Shown in pieces: positions 32,100 to 42,624 of a stretch of 64,000 bases of DNA (its first letter is position 1; every line of letters begins with the position of its first letter). Both the position numbers and the translations under genes were made by a program. The stretch spans positions 1 through 64,000 of the forward strand of contig JANYCW010000018.1 in the NCBI GenBank assembly GCA_025360085.1, given 5' to 3'. Under the pieces are notes generated by a model that worked only from the letters and a program-made list of their open reading frames with translations, was not told where the DNA came from and searched no databases. The stretch comes from Actinomycetes bacterium (lineage in GTDB: Bacteria > Actinomycetota > Actinomycetes > Nanopelagicales > Nanopelagicaceae).

Positions 32100-34526
32100 A
32101 TGTCTAGAACTTCTCGGGTAACTTTGGATTCTGATTTCACGTTAAATCTTGTGACGCCAACGGGATTTGCAAGTTTTCCCGCGACAATTCCAGGTTCGAT
32201 CCATACGGACTTGATTGCTGCTGGCGTAATTAGTGATATTCGTACGAACGGGAATGAAATTGAGCAAGAGTGGATTAGAAATGCTGATAGTTCGTACAGA
32301 ACGAATTTTGAAATCGCGAATGCGATGCGCCACCAAGAATTAAATTTCTTAGGTCTGGATACTGTAGCGACGGTTTCGATTAATGGTCACGTTCGATTGG
32401 TGACGCAGAATATGCACCGTTCATATCAACTTGACCTCGACGCGCCTGATACCAAGGAGATCAATCTTCGGATCGATTTTAAGGCACCTCTTCCCGAAGC
32501 ACTCAAACGTGAAGTCGATTTAGGGGCTTTCCCAAATCCGTATGACATGCCCTATAACTACCTGAGGAAAATGGCGTGTAGTTTTGGTTGGGATTGGGGT
32601 CCAACCACAATTACCAGTGGTATTTGGCAACCAATCGTTCTCACTTCATGGGAAGTGGGAATTATCGATTCAGTGACGGTTATAACGGATGTTATTGCTT
32701 CGATACCGCGTCTTAAAGTTACTACGTTAGGTCGCGGCAGTGCCCAAAGGATTTCTATTGCGCTGGGAAATGATGGTGAGGTCAGTTTTTCTACAACTTT
32801 AAATTCAACCGATATCTATGATTTACCAGGAGTCAATTTGTGGTATCCCCGCGGTTTTGGTGAACCAACTTTGTACCCAGTCATCATCTCCTTACACGCC
32901 GAAAATGGAGAGATTATCGACCAAGTAACGAGGCGGGTGGGATTTAGGTCGATATCTTTGGATCAAAGTAGTTTTGGAGCGCGCGAAATGTTTGCAGTTC
33001 AAGTTAACGGCGAGCGAATTTGGGCTAAGGGGGTCAATTGGATTCCAGATGACCCGTTCCCGCACCGAGTAACGCGGCAAAAGTATGCCGAGAAAATTGA
33101 TGATCTTTTTTCACTCGGAGTTAATGCAATTCGAGTTTGGGGCGGGGGTATATATGAGTCCGATTTTTTTTATGATTTATGCGATGAAAAAGGGATTATT
33201 GTTTGGCAAGACTTCTTGTTTGCATGTGCTGCATATCCTGAAAATCAAAGCTTTATCGAAGAAATTACACATGAGGCGAGCGAGGCAGTTACTCGCCTGT
33301 CACATCATGCAAGTTTAGTTTTGTGGTGTGGAGGAAATGAGTGCATTGAAGGTTTTCAGCATTGGGACTGGAAAAATCGACTCAACGGTAAATCTTGGGG
33401 CTCCTATTACTATTTTGACCTATTACCGAAAATCCTCAATGAGATAGATGGCTCGCGTGCCTATATTCCTGGTTCACCTTTCTCAACTGTATGTGAAGAT
33501 GTAAAGGATTTTGCTTCAGGCACCAACCATATATGGGACGTATGGAATGAACGTGGATATCAGCGCTATGAAGAGTACTCACCATCCTTCGCCGCCGAAT
33601 TTGGATACAACGGACCGGCTTCGTGGTCAACTTTAACAAAAGCAATTAATAGCACAACCTTGGACTCTGCAGATATTAAACTCGCGGCACACCAAAAAGC
33701 ATTTAATGGAATGGAAAAAATCGCCGCAGGCTTGAGGCGAGAGTTCCAACCGCAGTTTACTTGCGGAGCCTCATGGTACTTTGCCGTGCAGTTAGTTCAA
33801 GCGCGCGCAGTCGAAATCGGTCTTAAACATTTTCGAAGTCAATTTGATACTTGTTCAGGTTCAATCCTCTGGCAGTACAACGATATGTGGCCTGCACTGA
33901 GCTGGTCGGTCTTAGATTCGTCGGGGGCTCGCAAACTCTCTTGGTATGCAATGCGCGAGGCCTATCGCCCACAGTTTCTTCATTTTTCGGGTACAGAACG
34001 CTCACTGGTCATTGTAAATGATTCGTCCGAAACGTGGCATGACCAACTTGATGTAGTTTTTCTAGATGAGATGGGAAGAATTACCGAACGCACAATCGTT
34101 GACATCGAGGTGGCCCCAAGAGACAAAATGGAGTTTGAATTGAATGCGCTTTTTTCAACGCCACATGTTTTAACAAGTAATGGTTATCTTGTAGCTTCGT
34201 TAGGTGATATTCGTGTTGCTCGCAGAACCCTTGACCAGTCAATCCAAAGAATTAATGCTTTCCAAGGTGATATTTGTGCAAGTACATCTGGGACAACGGT
34301 TCGAGTTCACCTTATGGCTCACGCTTATATTCACGAGTTTTCGCTTCTTCCAGAGTTAGTGGCTCAAAAATTGACGCGAACGACGAGTCAGCGACTCTCT
34401 ATTTTGCCGGGAGAAACGGTAAATCTTGAGATTTTTGCTACGGACGAAATTGAAGCAAGGCTGATTCAGGCCAGCATTAATCAAATATCGTGGAGTCTGA
34501 ATAGACTGGTCACACCAGCAAAGTGA
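32100..34526 (+). CDS. Glycoside hydrolase family 2, beta-mannosidase-like
   Basis: 808 aa; MPYNYLRKMACSFGWDWGPT, GVNAIRVWGGGIYESDFFYDLCDEKGIIVWQDFLFACAAYP, VLWCGGNE acid/base motif. Confidence 0.92.
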   Translation: MSRTSRVTLDSDFTLNLVTPTGFASFPATIPGSIHTDLIAAGVISDIRTNGNEIEQEWIRNADSSYRTNFEIANAMRHQELNFLGLDTVATVSINGHVRLVTQNMHRSYQLDLDAPDTKEINLRIDFKAPLPEALKREVDLGAFPNPYDMPYNYLRKMACSFGWDWGPTTITSGIWQPIVLTSWEVGIIDSVTVITDVIASIPRLKVTTLGRGSAQRISIALGNDGEVSFSTTLNSTDIYDLPGVNLWYPRGFGEPTLYPVIISLHAENGEIIDQVTRRVGFRSISLDQSSFGAREMFAVQVNGERIWAKGVNWIPDDPFPHRVTRQKYAEKIDDLFSLGVNAIRVWGGGIYESDFFYDLCDEKGIIVWQDFLFACAAYPENQSFIEEITHEASEAVTRLSHHASLVLWCGGNECIEGFQHWDWKNRLNGKSWGSYYYFDLLPKILNEIDGSRAYIPGSPFSTVCEDVKDFASGTNHIWDVWNERGYQRYEEYSPSFAAEFGYNGPASWSTLTKAINSTTLDSADIKLAAHQKAFNGMEKIAAGLRREFQPQFTCGASWYFAVQLVQARAVEIGLKHFRSQFDTCSGSILWQYNDMWPALSWSVLDSSGARKLSWYAMREAYRPQFLHFSGTERSLVIVNDSSETWHDQLDVVFLDEMGRITERTIVDIEVAPRDKMEFELNALFSTPHVLTSNGYLVASLGDIRVARRTLDQSIQRINAFQGDICASTSGTTVRVHLMAHAYIHEFSLLPELVAQKLTRTTSQRLSILPGETVNLEIFATDEIEARLIQASINQISWSLNRLVTPAK

Positions 34527-34549
34527 AAAAACCAAGGTGAGGGGTAGAA

Positions 34550-34921
34550 GTGGCTATCACAAAGAAGGTTGCAGTGAAAAAGGAAGTAGTCAAAAAGACA
34601 CCCTTAGCAGTAGTTGCACACTCTGGGGTCGATTGGCGATCGCTTTATTTGTATGCCGTTTGTCTCATTACTCTTCTTGTCGTTTTATTTTCAGTCGTGA
34701 GTTTAGTTAATGGCTTAGTTAATGTAATTTTTCCTGATCCTACGTATGTTGATATGTATGCACCAGTTGGTGCAACGAAAGCATCCGCGGCAGCTATAGC
34801 CGCCCAAGATGCGGCAAGCCAAAGGCGTGCACTCAAGGGCATGTTCACTGCATTTACTACAATCGCTATCGCCGCCCCGTTATATCTCTATCACTGGCGT
34901 GAAACTAAGCGAGCTCGTTAA
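34550..34921 (+). CDS. Small two-TM membrane protein, Lys-rich N-terminus
   Basis: 123 aa ORF (GTG start) with hydrophobic segments; ends at the convergent trhO gene. Confidence 0.65.
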   Translation: MAITKKVAVKKEVVKKTPLAVVAHSGVDWRSLYLYAVCLITLLVVLFSVVSLVNGLVNVIFPDPTYVDMYAPVGATKASAAAIAAQDAASQRRALKGMFTAFTTIAIAAPLYLYHWRETKRAR

Positions 34922-35826
34922 CCGATAAGTTCGCGGTTACGTTTAATTTCGCGATCATGTTTGCACGGCCGATTTACATGTGATTCGTAACATGGATCGC
35001 AAAGCAAAACCAATTGATGACACTCGGCCTTTTGACAGTTTCTAAACTCCTTAGTTGGGCCGTTGCAATGTGCGCATGTGCCGATTAACTTAGTGTGATC
35101 GCTAAAATCAATAGTTAAACGATCATCAAATGTATAGAGTGAGCCTTCCCAAAGACCATCATCGCCAAAAACGTTGCCGTAGCGAACTATGCCACCCTGT
35201 ATTTGATAGACCTCTTGAAAGCCGCGATTTTTCATAACTACCGATAATATCTCACATCGAATTCCGCCAGTACAATAGGTAACAATCGCTTTGTCTTTCA
35301 TATAATCGTATTTGCCACTCTCAATCTCCTTAACAAAGTCATGGGTGGTTGTTACATCGGGAATCACAGCATTTTTGAACTTTCCGATTTTTGCTTCGAA
35401 AGCATTTCGACCATCAAAGAAAACGACATCTTTGCCACGCTCTTCAACTAACGCGTTAACTTCCTCTGGACGCAGGTGGACTCCGCCTCCAATAACACCA
35501 TTTTCATCGACTCTGATTTCACCAGGATTTCCAAAGGCGACCAACTCATCTCTGACTTTAATCTGCAATCGTGGAAAGTCATTTCCAGTGCCTTCAGACC
35601 ATTTGAAATCAATCTTATTAAATCCGGGATATTGACGCGTATTTTTGATATATTTCTTAACGTCTTCCATCTCACCACCAAGAGTGCCGTTGATCCCATG
35701 AGGGGATATGAGAATGCGTCCTTTTATTTGGAGCGACTCACATAGAGTTTTCTGCCATAATTTAACGGCTTGTGGATCTGATATTGGTACAAAACCATAG
35801 TAAAGAATTACTTTATTGAAGTTCAT
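34918..35826 (-). CDS. trhO: tRNA uridine(34) hydroxylase / rhodanese-domain protein (UPF0176/TrhO)
   Basis: [18 protein letters not shown] start; rhodanese [13 protein letters not shown]-terminal Cys-rich [36 protein letters not shown] track start 35895 probably too long. Confidence 0.9.
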   Translation of the reverse strand: MNFNKVILYYGFVPISDPQAVKLWQKTLCESLQIKGRILISPHGINGTLGGEMEDVKKYIKNTRQYPGFNKIDFKWSEGTGNDFPRLQIKVRDELVAFGNPGEIRVDENGVIGGGVHLRPEEVNALVEERGKDVVFFDGRNAFEAKIGKFKNAVIPDVTTTHDFVKEIESGKYDYMKDKAIVTYCTGGIRCEILSVVMKNRGFQEVYQIQGGIVRYGNVFGDDGLWEGSLYTFDDRLTIDFSDHTKLIGTCAHCNGPTKEFRNCQKAECHQLVLLCDPCYESHVNRPCKHDREIKRNRELIG

Positions 35827-35828
35827 TT

Positions 35829-36629
35829 CTATTGTGCCCGTTCTGCCAGTAACAATGGAGTCAGTTTCTCTGGTCCAAAATCTTTTGGCCAACAAGGGTT
35901 TGGTCTACCAAAACCCTGCGCGATGACAAATGAGGCGCACTCTTTTGGGCTATCTCCACCGTGCCCGCCAGCATCTAAGTGTCCGTGATCAGTAGTTATC
36001 ACGACTAACCAAGGCTCAGCATTGCTTGCCCGATCTCCGACGGCCTTGAGTAAATTTTGCAGGTACGAATCGATTCGGGTAATTGCGCGCTTGTATTCAT
36101 CGCCAAGTGCGCCAAATACATGACCTGCCTCATCAACACCACAGAAATATACGAATGAAACATCAGGGCCATGTTGATTAATGGCATATAAAGTTGCGGC
36201 AAAAATCTCCCCATCGATAACGCTATATCCATAGGTCTCGCCATCTCGAACAATGACACGGTGACGCAGTGCCTTTTGTTGTTCGCGGCGCTCATGAATA
36301 ATGGGACCATGTCCAGCAGGATCGACTAATGGTGGCCAACCGGCGGCGGCAAAAGTTGTTGTGCTTTGGTCTTGAAAATATGCAAGGGATAATAAGTCGG
36401 GGCGATGCAATAAATTGTGACCATTGAAGGAATTATCTCGCACACCGTGTTGCTCATGCGTTGAACCCGTCAATAATGTTGACCAACTTGGCCCTGACCA
36501 CGTTGGAGCCTGCATCGTGAGTTCGGAGAAAAAAGCGGAATCTTTAAGCCCTGCAATCGTTGGTGAAGACTCAACCGCCGATTCAAGATTGAGGCCATCG
36601 ATTCCGATGACAAGAATCTTGCTCTTCAT
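35829..36629 (-). CDS. Alkaline phosphatase superfamily / nucleotide pyrophosphatase-phosphodiesterase-like
   Basis: 266 aa; [42 protein letters not shown] metal-binding motifs. Confidence 0.82.
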   Translation of the reverse strand: MKSKILVIGIDGLNLESAVESSPTIAGLKDSAFFSELTMQAPTWSGPSWSTLLTGSTHEQHGVRDNSFNGHNLLHRPDLLSLAYFQDQSTTTFAAAGWPPLVDPAGHGPIIHERREQQKALRHRVIVRDGETYGYSVIDGEIFAATLYAINQHGPDVSFVYFCGVDEAGHVFGALGDEYKRAITRIDSYLQNLLKAVGDRASNAEPWLVVITTDHGHLDAGGHGGDSPKECASFVIAQGFGRPNPCWPKDFGPEKLTPLLLAERAQ

Positions 36630-37508
36630 CTATTCAAGTGCGGCGGCGATAGCGGCGGTATGTGCAGGGGAAGATCCGCAACATGAACCAACGATATTAA
36701 CTCCCATTGCTTTCATCTTCGTTGCATACTTTGCCATCTCCTCGGGAGTGCCATCATAAATAAACTCATCGCCATGAAGTTTAGGCAGTCCCGCATTTGA
36801 CTGCATAATAATAAAGACACCATCGGGGCGAGCATTCACCATTTCTTGCGCAATCACTTGCATCTCATCGGTTCCACGGCCGCAGTTAGCCCCGATAATT
36901 CGAACACCGAGGGCGGCTAAATGCGTCACTGCCAATCCTGGCTTAACACCCATCATTGTTCGCAAATTTGTATCAAAACTCATCGTTGCAATAATCGGTA
37001 GACCGGGTGCAACTTCTTTAGCAGCATTGACCGCAGCCTCAACCTCACCCAAATCAGACATTGTCTCAATAAGAATTGCATCTACGCCGCCTGCTACCAA
37101 TCCGCGGATTTGCTCGGCAAAGAGAGCTTGTCCGCTTTCTAGTGTCATTGTCCCCATCGGATCCATTAAATCTCCCGAAGGTCCGATATCACCCATAACA
37201 AAACAGCCAGGATGTCTATCGGCAACGGCACGTGCAATCTGAGCACCAGCTTTATTGAGTTCGAATACACGATCTTGCAGACCATGCATGGCAAGTCGAC
37301 CGTGTGTGCCACCAAAAGTGTTCGTTGTTATAAAATGGGCTCCCGCTGCAGCATATGCTTCAAGGACCGCTTCGATTTCTTCGGGCTTTTCAACGTTCCA
37401 TAACTCGGGAGCGCCGCCATCTGTGAGTCCGCGATCTTGCAACATAGTCCCCATTGCGCCATCGGATGCAAGCGTAGCTTGCGAGAGAGCTTCATAGATT
37501 TTTGACAT
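36630..37508 (-). CDS. Homocysteine S-methyltransferase family protein (MetH N-domain/BHMT-like)
   Basis: 292 aa; DGAMGTMLQDRG, ITTNTFGG, GANCGRGTDEM and NIVGSCCGSSPAHTAAI zinc-thiolate motifs. Confidence 0.9.
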   Translation of the reverse strand: MSKIYEALSQATLASDGAMGTMLQDRGLTDGGAPELWNVEKPEEIEAVLEAYAAAGAHFITTNTFGGTHGRLAMHGLQDRVFELNKAGAQIARAVADRHPGCFVMGDIGPSGDLMDPMGTMTLESGQALFAEQIRGLVAGGVDAILIETMSDLGEVEAAVNAAKEVAPGLPIIATMSFDTNLRTMMGVKPGLAVTHLAALGVRIIGANCGRGTDEMQVIAQEMVNARPDGVFIIMQSNAGLPKLHGDEFIYDGTPEEMAKYATKMKAMGVNIVGSCCGSSPAHTAAIAAALE

Positions 37509-37804
37509 TATTTTTCTCCTAAGTTTTTAAGAAGTTGATCTAATTTTTCAACGCTTAATTCTTCTTCTAGCTCGGTTACAATTCGAAGTGCGCAATCACT
37601 TGGGGAATCACTGGCTTGAACCCATGGGTCGCGATTCCAACCGGCAGAATAAGAATCGGCATCAATATCGCCCAAGCGCATAGCGCTTTCATCGATTGCC
37701 TCCTGAAATCTAGAGGCAAGCATGAGCTTTATTGTGGTTTGACCTTCACGTGCAATAACCATGGATGGAATCTCGCGCCAACGCATGATTTGGTATTCAC
37801 TCAT
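37508..37804 (-). CDS. Small 'virulence factor' family protein (PF13769-like)
   Basis: 98 aa; YQIMRWREIPSMVIAREGQTTIKLMLASRFQEAIDESAMR, a pattern I associate with this family; abuts the homocysteine methyltransferase gene. Confidence 0.65.
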   Translation of the reverse strand: MSEYQIMRWREIPSMVIAREGQTTIKLMLASRFQEAIDESAMRLGDIDADSYSAGWNRDPWVQASDSPSDCALRIVTELEEELSVEKLDQLLKNLGEK

Positions 37805-37866
37805 GCCTCTAATTCTACATGGCGCGCTCGTGGCAATTTACTCACAAAAGTCGTAGCCTTAAGCGC

Positions 37867-38325
37867 ATGATTAATCTGCATTCAATAGATATCTGGCAAC
37901 AATTCACGGTAATTATCGATGCCATTATCGCCGCCTTTTGTGGTTCACTGATTGGCTGGGAGCGCGATCGTGCCGGCAAATCTGCTGGACCCCGAACAAT
38001 GGCGCTGGTTGGTTCGGCATCAGCGGCAATCGTTGCAATCGGCGCGGTCCTGGATGTTCAATCGCGGTATGGAGATCCAACCCGCGCCTTACATGCCGTC
38101 ATTACCGGCATCGGTTTTCTTGGGGCAGGTTTAATATTTACTGACAAGAAAGCAACGGGAATTCAAGGTGTTACAACGGCGGCAACGGTTTTTTCAACCG
38201 CTGCAGTTGGTGTAGCAGTTGGGTTAGGATTTCAAGTGGTCGGCATAGGATTGACCGTCGTTATTCTTGTAATCTTGCGTTCAACTCATGTTCTTGTAAA
38301 GTCGCTTAATCGTGGAGGGGTTTAA
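37867..38325 (+). CDS. MgtC/SapB family membrane protein
   Basis: AAFCGSLIGWERDRAGKSAGPRTMALVGSASA, VITGIGFLGAGLIF; start at ATG 37867 rather than 37819. Confidence 0.92.
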   Translation: MINLHSIDIWQQFTVIIDAIIAAFCGSLIGWERDRAGKSAGPRTMALVGSASAAIVAIGAVLDVQSRYGDPTRALHAVITGIGFLGAGLIFTDKKATGIQGVTTAATVFSTAAVGVAVGLGFQVVGIGLTVVILVILRSTHVLVKSLNRGGV

Positions 38326-39878
38326 CGCTTATTAATTTTTAAAATCACGTTTCTATCCGTTGGTCGTCCACACCACCAGTTAATATCGTGGCTTGCACCG
38401 AGTTCGGGTCTTTTCTGCCAAATGTTTGCACTTAGCGCTCGTGATAACGCGGCTATCTCAAGCGGTGTCGTAGCATCACCGTAGTTTGCACCACCCGCAT
38501 GATCTACGATACTGAGTCCGAAGTACATATCTCCAACTTCATCGCGAACAATTTCGATAGTTCGTGACTGTTGTGGCCAATCGGCATGTGAGGCGGTTTC
38601 AATCTGCCAGAAGCCGCGAACTTCTTCCTCTGGTCCAATCCACTTTATGTGATGACGGTGTTCGTGTCCGGCAATCCAAGCGATAACGCGTGGATACTTG
38701 AGCAACATTTCCTCAATCTCTTCGACGCACACACGTCGGCCGTAAGGTGCGTAACTATTAAACATTTTGCTTAATGGGTGATGCGATGCAAGAACTATTG
38801 GTCGGTCGGCAGTTGAAACTTCCTGTTCAAGCCATTCGAACTGCGCTTCATCAAGAGATCCCTGCCAACCACCATAGTGATTGACACTGTCTATAACGAT
38901 GAGTTTCACGCCACCGATAAATGTTGAGTAGTACATGTTTTTTTCTTCGACATTGTTAGCACTAAATCCATGTCCTTTTGGCAATCCGGATGAGGCAAGA
39001 TGCATTGCGGCGAATTCACCGCGCTGTACGGCACGGCGCGCGAGATCGGCAGTAACGTTAGTAAATGGCGCATCAAATGCATGCGGATAACTCGCCGGTC
39101 CAATCTCTTGAAAACTGGTTAAAACTTCGGCAAGAGTTACATTTGTGGGCAGGCCTGTGTATCTCTTATTCGAAGTCATTTCCGAATCTATGTGAGGTTC
39201 GGGTGCAACCGTGCCTTGCAAGAGAGCATCATGATTGCCATGCACCGCAAACCAAGGAAATTTAAGACCACTTGCTTTAAAGGGCTGGCGACAATTGTTT
39301 AAAAGATTTGGCACAACCGGAAAACCATATTTAGCACGTGCGTCATCATCTTCTTTTCCAGCGGGCGTACCGTGTGGATGCCAATACCGTGTGTCGTAAT
39401 GATCGGCGCCATCATCTATGACGCCTTCATATCTTTCAAAGTCACCGGAATCGGGGTGAATATCAAGGCCATCTAAGAGCGCCAAATACCACGAAACTTC
39501 ATTCACCTGTGCGTTATCGGTCGTATCTCCGGTAATTATTGCGCCGTGAATTGGAAGGCCAGAAAGTGGACCCGTGGTAATCATATTGAGCGATTGAATC
39601 ATCGCCTCCACAACATGTGGTGACAACATCGAATGGGGTCTATATGTACCGATAGTGCCGACTTTTTCACGAATGGGACTGTCTGGGTCGGCCCAACGAT
39701 CTAAATACTCAGGGCGCGTTGGTGATTGGGCATCACAGACATGTAAATCAGATAGGTGGTGCATGAGAAGAAGGGGAGTGCTTTGACTGGGAAAGTTATG
39801 GCCGACATGGAGTTCATCAACGCTCTCTATGACATCGCCCCAACCTAACGAATTGGGCTCACCCCGGGTGTATCCCAT
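38322..39878 (-). CDS. Metallophosphoesterase (calcineurin-like)
   Basis: MHHLSDLHVCD, GDTTDN, WFAVHGNHD, LASHHP, AGHEHRHHI motifs. ATG at 39878 preferred over 39896. Confidence 0.9.
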   Translation of the reverse strand: MGYTRGEPNSLGWGDVIESVDELHVGHNFPSQSTPLLLMHHLSDLHVCDAQSPTRPEYLDRWADPDSPIREKVGTIGTYRPHSMLSPHVVEAMIQSLNMITTGPLSGLPIHGAIITGDTTDNAQVNEVSWYLALLDGLDIHPDSGDFERYEGVIDDGADHYDTRYWHPHGTPAGKEDDDARAKYGFPVVPNLLNNCRQPFKASGLKFPWFAVHGNHDALLQGTVAPEPHIDSEMTSNKRYTGLPTNVTLAEVLTSFQEIGPASYPHAFDAPFTNVTADLARRAVQRGEFAAMHLASSGLPKGHGFSANNVEEKNMYYSTFIGGVKLIVIDSVNHYGGWQGSLDEAQFEWLEQEVSTADRPIVLASHHPLSKMFNSYAPYGRRVCVEEIEEMLLKYPRVIAWIAGHEHRHHIKWIGPEEEVRGFWQIETASHADWPQQSRTIEIVRDEVGDMYFGLSIVDHAGGANYGDATTPLEIAALSRALSANIWQKRPELGASHDINWWCGRPTDRNVILKINKR

Positions 39879-39884
39879 AGTCAG

Positions 39885-39891
39885 TATTCTA
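39885..39891. promoter_or_regulatory. Symmetric bidirectional -10 element shared by mobA (+) and metallophosphoesterase (-)
   Basis: TATTCTA reads TATTCT on + (6 nt to ATG 39897) and TAGAAT on - (7 nt to ATG 39878). Confidence 0.6.
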
Positions 39892-39896
39892 ACCAA

Positions 39897-40499
39897 ATGG
39901 AAAGCAAAAGTGCGAGCATCATTATTTTAAGTGGTGGGACAAGTGTGCGTTTTGGTTCTGATAAGTCTTTAGCTCTCATCGAAGGCAAGAGTTTAATTTC
40001 ACGAATTCTTTCGGCGATACCTTTAGATTTTGAAATAATCATTGTCGGGCCTGATCCGCAGATGGAAAATGTTAGTTACTGTTGTGTCCAAGAAACTCCA
40101 CTTCATGGTGGACCCGTGGCTGGAATAAAAGCCGGCCTTACTATGTGTACTAATGAAATCGTGGCTCTGATAGCGACCGATATGCCCTTTGCAACTGCTC
40201 GAATTGTTAACTTATTTAACTCAATGACTTCTTCCGATGAGTGCGTTATGTATGTCGATGATGCGGGCATAAAACAACCATTGGCCGCGGTTTACCGAGT
40301 TGACGCGCTTGAAAAGGCGCTCCTTGATATGGGCGCAGTCACCGGAAAATCAATGCGAGAACTGATTTCTTATTTAGAAGTTCAAGTGGTTTCAATGACT
40401 CACGAGGTGGCACAAGCGCTCATGGACATTGATACTCCCGCAGATCTTGCGCGCGCAATCGCTTATTCCAGCGCTTTATCGGATAATTTACGTTTATGA
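39897..40499 (+). CDS. mobA: Molybdenum cofactor guanylyltransferase MobA-like
   Basis: 200 aa; IIILSGGTSVRFGSDKSLALIEGKSLI; first gene of a Moco cluster. Confidence 0.9.
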   Translation: MESKSASIIILSGGTSVRFGSDKSLALIEGKSLISRILSAIPLDFEIIIVGPDPQMENVSYCCVQETPLHGGPVAGIKAGLTMCTNEIVALIATDMPFATARIVNLFNSMTSSDECVMYVDDAGIKQPLAAVYRVDALEKALLDMGAVTGKSMRELISYLEVQVVSMTHEVAQALMDIDTPADLARAIAYSSALSDNLRL

Positions 40500-41656
40500 G
40501 TGCATTAATTGAAGGTAGTTGGGATGCCGCCCGCGCAATTGCCCAGAAAGCATTTAGCAGACTCCCCTTTGAAGCCTTAGATATCAATCACGGTATTGAC
40601 CGAACTCTGGCAAGTGATGCCAAAGCAATGTGCGACTTGCCGACATATGCAACATCTGCAATGGATGGATATGCCGTTTCAGGGCAAGGTCCATGGAAAA
40701 TTATTGGTGAAGTTAAAGCCGGCTTACCATTGAAAGAGAAATTAACTGCAGGAACTGCCGTTGGGATTGCTACTGGCGCAGTAGTGCCTACTGGAACTCT
40801 TGGGATTATTCGATGGGAACTAGCTAGTGTGCATGATGCTCTACTTGAAGGTACGGTTTTTGAAAATCAAGAAATTCGTCCTGCGGCGCATGAGTGCAAA
40901 GCGGGGGATGTATTGATTGTCGCCGGCACGAAATTAAATCCAGCGATGATTGGACTACTTGCCGCCGCCGGTTTAGATCAACTAAATATTGTCAGAAAGC
41001 CGAAAGTTGCCATTCTTCTCTTAGGGGATGAGATTCAATTAAATGGGATACCAAGTGATGGGTTAGTTCGTGATGCGCTTGGCCCACAGTTACCCGGGTG
41101 GCTAAGCACAATGGGCTGCGTGGTTGTTAGTACGCAATACATCTCCGATGAACTCTCATTCGTAGTCAATGCCCTTAATGAATCTTTGAAAATTGCTGAC
41201 ATTGTTATCACTACTGGAGGAACTGCCCAAGGCCCACGCGATTATTTACATGATGCATTAAGTGAAATTGATGCGCACATATTGGTAGATACCGTGGCAG
41301 TTCGCCCAGGTCACCCCATGTTATTGGCGCGCACCAAAGACAAAGCCATTCTTGGCCTACCAGGTAATCCGCAATCGGCAATCGTTGCCTTAATCTCACT
41401 CGGTGGCCCTGTCATTAACTCGATGCTCGGGCAAGAAGTGCAAGAACTACCGAAGGTTATGACGAGAGATGAACTCACCGCACCGCAAGATTTCACCCGC
41501 CTAATAATTGGAAATTTAATAGACAATGAATTTGTTATGGCACCTTATTTAGGTTCGGCGATGCTGCGGGGTTTAGCGCACTCAACTGGCTTTGCTGTGG
41601 TGGCAAAAAACCTTACAGCAGCAGGAGACTCTGTACGTTGGCTTTCACTACCTTAA
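40496..41656 (+). CDS. moeA: Molybdopterin molybdenumtransferase MoeA
   Basis: 386 aa; YATSAMDGYAV, IVITTGGTAQGPRDY, ILGLPGNPQSAIV. Confidence 0.94.
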   Translation: MSALIEGSWDAARAIAQKAFSRLPFEALDINHGIDRTLASDAKAMCDLPTYATSAMDGYAVSGQGPWKIIGEVKAGLPLKEKLTAGTAVGIATGAVVPTGTLGIIRWELASVHDALLEGTVFENQEIRPAAHECKAGDVLIVAGTKLNPAMIGLLAAAGLDQLNIVRKPKVAILLLGDEIQLNGIPSDGLVRDALGPQLPGWLSTMGCVVVSTQYISDELSFVVNALNESLKIADIVITTGGTAQGPRDYLHDALSEIDAHILVDTVAVRPGHPMLLARTKDKAILGLPGNPQSAIVALISLGGPVINSMLGQEVQELPKVMTRDELTAPQDFTRLIIGNLIDNEFVMAPYLGSAMLRGLAHSTGFAVVAKNLTAAGDSVRWLSLP

Positions 41657-41674
41657 CGAATTAGACTCAATGGT

Positions 41675-42148
41675 ATGAGCGATGGATTTACACATCTTGA
41701 TAGTGATGGTCAGGCCAATATGGTCGATGTGAGCGGTCGAGAAGTAACACTGCGAATCGCCGATACTACCGCTACCGTCACTTTGTCGGCACACGTAATT
41801 GGATTGTTGCGCTCTGGCCAAACGCCAAAGGGCGATGTCTTATCGACTGCACGAATCGCTGGCATCATGGCCGCCAAGAAAACCAGCGAGTTAATTCCTT
41901 TATGTCATCCTATTGCCATCAATAAAATCTCAATTGATTTAAAGATTATCGATTCAGGTGTTGCAATATCTGCCCAAGTCATAACATCAGATCGAACGGG
42001 CGTAGAAATGGAGGCGTTAATGGCCGTTAGCGTTGCTGGTCTAACTATTATCGACATGGTAAAAGCGTTAGATCCATTGGCTTGTCTGAGTCAGATTCGC
42101 GTGGATTCAAAATCTGGTGGAAAGAACGGCGACTGGAAGCGCGCGTGA
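41675..42148 (+). CDS. moaC: Cyclic pyranopterin monophosphate synthase MoaC
   Basis: 157 aa; IAGIMAAKKTSELIPLCHPIAI, DRTGVEMEALMAVSVAGLTIIDMVKA. Confidence 0.95.
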   Translation: MSDGFTHLDSDGQANMVDVSGREVTLRIADTTATVTLSAHVIGLLRSGQTPKGDVLSTARIAGIMAAKKTSELIPLCHPIAINKISIDLKIIDSGVAISAQVITSDRTGVEMEALMAVSVAGLTIIDMVKALDPLACLSQIRVDSKSGGKNGDWKRA

Positions 42149-42624
42149 ATCAACGTAGTGCAGTCGTTATAACCGCCAGTAATCGTGCATCACTGGGTGT
42201 TTATGACGATGTAAGTGGCCAAGTATTACAAGATGGTCTGTGCAATCTTGGTTATGAAGTAGGTGAACCGATAATCGTTGCCGATGAGATTGGAGCAATT
42301 AGCCATGAGCTCGTTTTGGCCTTAGCCAATAAGGTGCGACTCATTGTCACTACTGGAGGTACCGGTGTTTCTCCTACTGATGTAACGCCAGAGGCGACGG
42401 CGCCCTTTATTGAAAAACTCATTCCCGGTTTTGGCGAAGCCCTTCGCGCGTACTCACGCGATAAAATCGCCACATCGGACCTGACTCGCGGGTTAGCCGG
42501 CACAAACGCGAACACATTGATAATTAATCTTCCGGGTTCAATTGGTGGAGTCAAGGATGGATTGGTAATAATTGAGAGGCTGTCTGGCCATATTTTGGAT
42601 CAGTTAGATGGGCTCGATCACTGA
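42145..42624 (+). CDS. mog: Molybdopterin adenylyltransferase (Mog/MoaB family)
   Basis: VITASNRASLGVYDDVSG, LIVTTGGTGVSPTDVTPEAT; GTG start at 42145 overlapping moaC stop. Confidence 0.92.
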   Translation: MNQRSAVVITASNRASLGVYDDVSGQVLQDGLCNLGYEVGEPIIVADEIGAISHELVLALANKVRLIVTTGGTGVSPTDVTPEATAPFIEKLIPGFGEALRAYSRDKIATSDLTRGLAGTNANTLIINLPGSIGGVKDGLVIIERLSGHILDQLDGLDH

